The notes under the pieces: generated by a model
Databases searched by the model: none
What the model was told of the DNA's origin: nothing
The model's input: the letters and a program-made list of their open reading frames with translations, nothing else
NCBI GenBank assembly: GCA_032191485.1
Contig: JAVDOI010000010.1
Coordinates: 5,465,808 to 5,529,807, forward strand
DNA length: 64,000 nt
Reading direction: 5' to 3'
Source: Leptoclinus maculatus
Taxonomy: Eukaryota > Chordata > Actinopteri > Perciformes > Stichaeidae
Translations under genes and position numbers: made by a program
Shown: piece after piece, positions 61,123 to 64,000 of the stretch
How positions within the stretch are numbered: position 1 is the stretch's first letter
Layout: every line of letters begins with the position of its first letter

Positions 61123-61733
61123 TTGAGGTCAAACGAACAAAGAAAACTAAGTGTATCTTTCTTCCATCCACACAAAATGTACAATAAATTGTTCTCTGTA
61201 TATACACATTTTCTCCTTCATGCTTACTGAAGGGTACTGAAAATGTTTTCTGTGGTGCTGCACAGATCTGTTATATAGACTGCACTGCTTTGGTCATCAT
61301 ATATAAAAGCATTTTATTTAACCAGGGAATGTGAAATAAACCTATATATGTGTAGGTTATCTGCTAGTTGACAAGATATGCATCACGTTCAAATAAATAA
61401 ATATCCACTTTGCTTCTGTGTTTCTCTCAACAACACAACACAATAGTGGTTCAACCTTTACCCAATTCATCAATGTCTCGGTTGCATTTGCCGTTTTAAA
61501 CATCCAGTGTCGGGTAGGTCTTCCCCTGGAAGTGAATAATTCTACACATTTGCAACAGCAGCACCAGTGGATTGTTTAAAATAAAAGAGAAACCAACTGC
61601 ACAAAGTCCGCTCCATTAACAGAACATGAGAGCATCTCTGTGTTGGTGACCCCTTTTGGTTGCACAGTGATCTCTGGGAAGTGCACCACCACAGCAAAAT
61701 AATACTTTTTTTTTTTTTTAAAAGCAGATTACA
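61123..61733. other. No gene recognised
   Basis: Ordinary sequence up to the AT-rich cluster, with a poly(T) run at 61706-61719. Confidence 0.5.
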
Positions 61734-62594
61734 ATGGAAGCCCATTCCTGCCAGCAAAAAAAAAAAAAAAGAAAAATGTAATTCACAAAAAATAAAATAA
61801 AATAGGATCACTAAAAAAAAATAAAAAAAAATAAATAGTAACTTAAAAAAAAATAAAAAAATGTAATTTTTTTTTTTTACTTTTTTTCCACCAGCAAAAA
61901 AAAACGAAAAAAAAAAAAAACTTTTGGTGCGTCCATCTGTAACCATAACACTGACAAGATTTTTCAAGTTGCTATAGAAAGTCGAAATCATGAGATACTT
62001 TAACACAACAGTCATAGAAGCAGCTATGACATATGAATGGATTGTGAGTACATTGAAGACTTCTTTAAAACGTGGCTTTACAACAGATGAAATACAGATG
62101 ATGTTTCACATGGATTGTACTGAGCAAATGCACCCTTGAATAGAATGTTAAGCAAGAAGCTATGGAAGCCCATTCCCACAAGCAAAAAAATGAATAAATA
62201 AGATCACCAAAAAAGAAGTCTTCAATGTACTCAAAATCCATTCATATGTCATAGCTGCTTCTATGACTGTTGTGTTAAAGTATCTCATAATTTCGACTTT
62301 CTATAGCAACTGGAAAAATCTGGTCAGTGTTATGGTTACAGATGGATGCACCAAAAGTTTATTTTTTTTTTTTGCTGGTGGAAAAAAAGTAAAATAAAAA
62401 AAAAATTATTAGAATTATTATTATTTATTTTGTAGGTGTTGTAGGTGTTTTTTTTTTTGTGAATTACATTTTTATTTTTATTTTTTAGTGATCTTATTTT
62501 TTTTTTTTTTTGTGATCATTTATTTTTTTTTTTGCTGGGGGAAATGGGCTTCCATACAACAAAAAAAAATTGATTAATTCACAAAAAAAAAAAT

Positions 62595-62597
62595 GTA

Positions 62598-62634
<37 letters not shown>
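62595..62634 (+). repeat. (AT)n followed by poly(T)
   Basis: AT array of about 26 bases and a T14 run, inside the tandem unit. Confidence 0.92.
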
Positions 62635-63242
62635 ACTTTTTCTCTGTCAGCAAAAAAAAAAAAAAAAGAAGATGTTTCCAGTTGCTGTTTATTGGTCGCC
62701 ACCTCAGCCACATTGGTTTCATTCTTTATACTCCAGAGCTGCTTCTTGCTTAACATTCTATTCAAGGGTGCATTTGCTCAGTACAATTCACGTGAAACAT
62801 CATCTGTATTTCATGTGTTGTAAAGCCACGTTTTAAAGAAGTCTTCAATGTACTCACAATCTATTTATATGTCAAATGTAGAGTAACCTATGAAGAGCTG
62901 CTTCTATGACTGTTGTGTTAAAGTATCTCATAATATCGACTTTCTATAGCAACTGGAAAAAAATCGGGTCATTGTTATGGTTACAGATGGATGCACCAAC
63001 ATTTTTTTTTTTTTTTTTTTTTGTTGGTGGAAAAAAAGTAAAATTAAAAAAAAATTATTAGAATTATTATTATTTATTTTGTAGGTGTTGTAGGTGTTTT
63101 TTTTTTGTGAATTACATTTTTATTTTTATTTTTTAGTGATCTTATTTTTTTTTTTTTTGTGATCATTTTTTTTTTTTTTTGCTGGGGGAAATGGGCTTCC
63201 ATACAACAAAAAAAAATTGATTAATTCACAAAAAAAAAAATG

Positions 63243-63244
63243 TA

Positions 63245-63282
<38 letters not shown>
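63243..63282 (+). repeat. (AT)n followed by poly(T), second copy
   Basis: Same arrangement as at 62595-62634, offset by one tandem period. Confidence 0.92.
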
Positions 63283-63835
63283 ACTTTTTCTCTGTCAGCA
63301 AAAAAAAAAAAAAAAGAAGATGTTTCCAGTTGCTGTTTATTGGTCGCCACCTCAGCCACATTGGTTTCATTCTTTATACTCCAGAGCTGCTTCTTGCTTA
63401 ACATTCTATTCAAGGGTGCATTTGCTCAGTACAATCCATGTGAAACATCATCTGTATTTCATGTGTTGTAAAGCCACGTTTTAAAGAAGTTTTCAATGTA
63501 CTCACAATCTATTTATATGTCAAATGTAGAGTAACCTATGAAGAGCTGCTTCTATGACTGTTGTGTTAAAGTATCTCATAATATCGACTTTCTATAGCAA
63601 CTTTTTTTTGTGATCTTATTTTTTATTATTTTCTTTTTTTTTTTGTGATCTTATTTTTTATTATTTTTTTTTTTTTAGTGATCTTTTATTTTTTTTTTGC
63701 TGTCGGGAATGGGCTTCCATAAGAAGCAGCTCTGGAGTATAAAGAATGAAACCAATGTGGCTGAGGTGGCGACCAATAAACAGCAACTGGAAACATCTTT
63801 TTTTTTGCTGACAGAGAAAAAGTGAAAAAAAAAAA

Positions 63836-63838
<3 letters not shown>

Positions 63839-63873
<35 letters not shown>

Positions 63874-63910
63874 TATTTTTTTATTATATATATATATATA
63901 TATATATAAT
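63839..63910 (+). repeat. Two (AT)n arrays separated by AT-rich spacer
   Basis: AT arrays at about 63841-63868 and 63883-63908 in the inverted terminal copy. Confidence 0.9.
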
Positions 63911-64000
63911 TTTTTTTTGTGAATTAAATTTTTATTTTTTATTTTTGTGAATTCATTTTTTTTTTTTGCTGGCGGGAATGGGCTTCCATAGATACCACCT

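Larger units (their letters stand above)
62218..63602 (+). repeat. Tandem duplication, about 648-base period
   Basis: 62840-62957 and 63488-63602 are nearly identical, as are 62671-62747 and 63318-63395, and 62534-62556 and 63181-63203. All are offset by 647-648 bases. The unit starting near 62218 is an earlier, slightly shorter version lacking about 20 bases ('aaatgtagagtaacctatga'). Confidence 0.8.
61734..63990. mobile_element. Cluster of MITE-like elements in inverted and tandem array
   Basis: Six copies of one terminal motif mark the region: TGGAAGCCCATT on the plus strand at 61735 and 62162, and its complement AATGGGCTTCCA ending at about 62554, 63201, 63719 and 63988. In most copies the motif is bordered by TA on its outer side and by 'gcyrgc' plus a long A or T run on its inner side. 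61921-62160 is the reverse complement of 62741-63000, and 63722-63797 is the reverse complement of 62671-62746. There is no transposase frame. Short inverted ends with bordering TA fit a Tc1/mariner-type non-autonomous element, but the class is inference. Confidence 0.6.

Noticed and set aside
61542..62015. 157-codon minus-strand frame rich in Phe and Lys
   Set aside because: Produced by the poly(A)/poly(T) runs of the MITE-like cluster.

Overview
This window looks like non-coding nuclear DNA from a teleost fish, most likely a percomorph. Three things point that way: very frequent and long (CA)n/(TG)n arrays, frequent poly(G)/poly(C) runs, and several interspersed sequences that I recognise from memory as common in perciform-type fish genomes. 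No sequence search was run, so every family assignment rests on recalled consensus and on matches between copies inside the window.

I find no supportable functional protein-coding gene, rRNA, tRNA or CRISPR array. The long open frames are mostly translations of dinucleotide repeats (Thr-His, Cys-Val, Ser-Leu, Arg-Glu) or short chance frames. The only convincing protein homology is a decayed THAP zinc-finger domain at 10780-10936, interrupted by an in-frame TGA. It lies between imperfect inverted ends at about 10658 and 11972 and is best read as a dead DNA-transposon remnant.

Layout. 0-13 kb: a degenerate minisatellite (289-527), a SINE-like fragment (1955-2048), two abutting interspersed repeats (3055-3740), two copies of one repeat (7105-7450 and 8548-8655), a 'cgcccagccct'-ended element (8855-9076), a LINE/SINE 3' tail (9885-10103), a repeat copy at 10328-10645 and the THAP relic. 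13-26 kb: mostly single-copy-looking sequence with a fold-back repeat at 21903-22440 and long CA arrays at 14.9 and 24.4 kb. 26-33 kb: a dense microsatellite cluster. 33-45 kb: more interspersed repeats (33151-33377, 36630-36870, 36885-37097, 43655-44030), poly(G/C) runs and long TG/CT arrays. 45-61 kb: mostly unremarkable sequence with very long TG arrays at 54.5, 55.4 and 61.0 kb and two more interspersed repeats at 60.1-60.6 kb. 61.7-64 kb: an AT-rich palindromic and tandem cluster of one element, marked by six copies of a TATGGAAGCCCATT terminal motif.

There is no gene set that works together. The plausible biology is an intergenic or large-intron region shaped by transposon insertion and microsatellite expansion, perhaps with embedded regulatory elements. 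I point to a few AT-rich, repeat-free stretches as candidates for conservation testing. I see no evidence of a new enzymatic or defence system.
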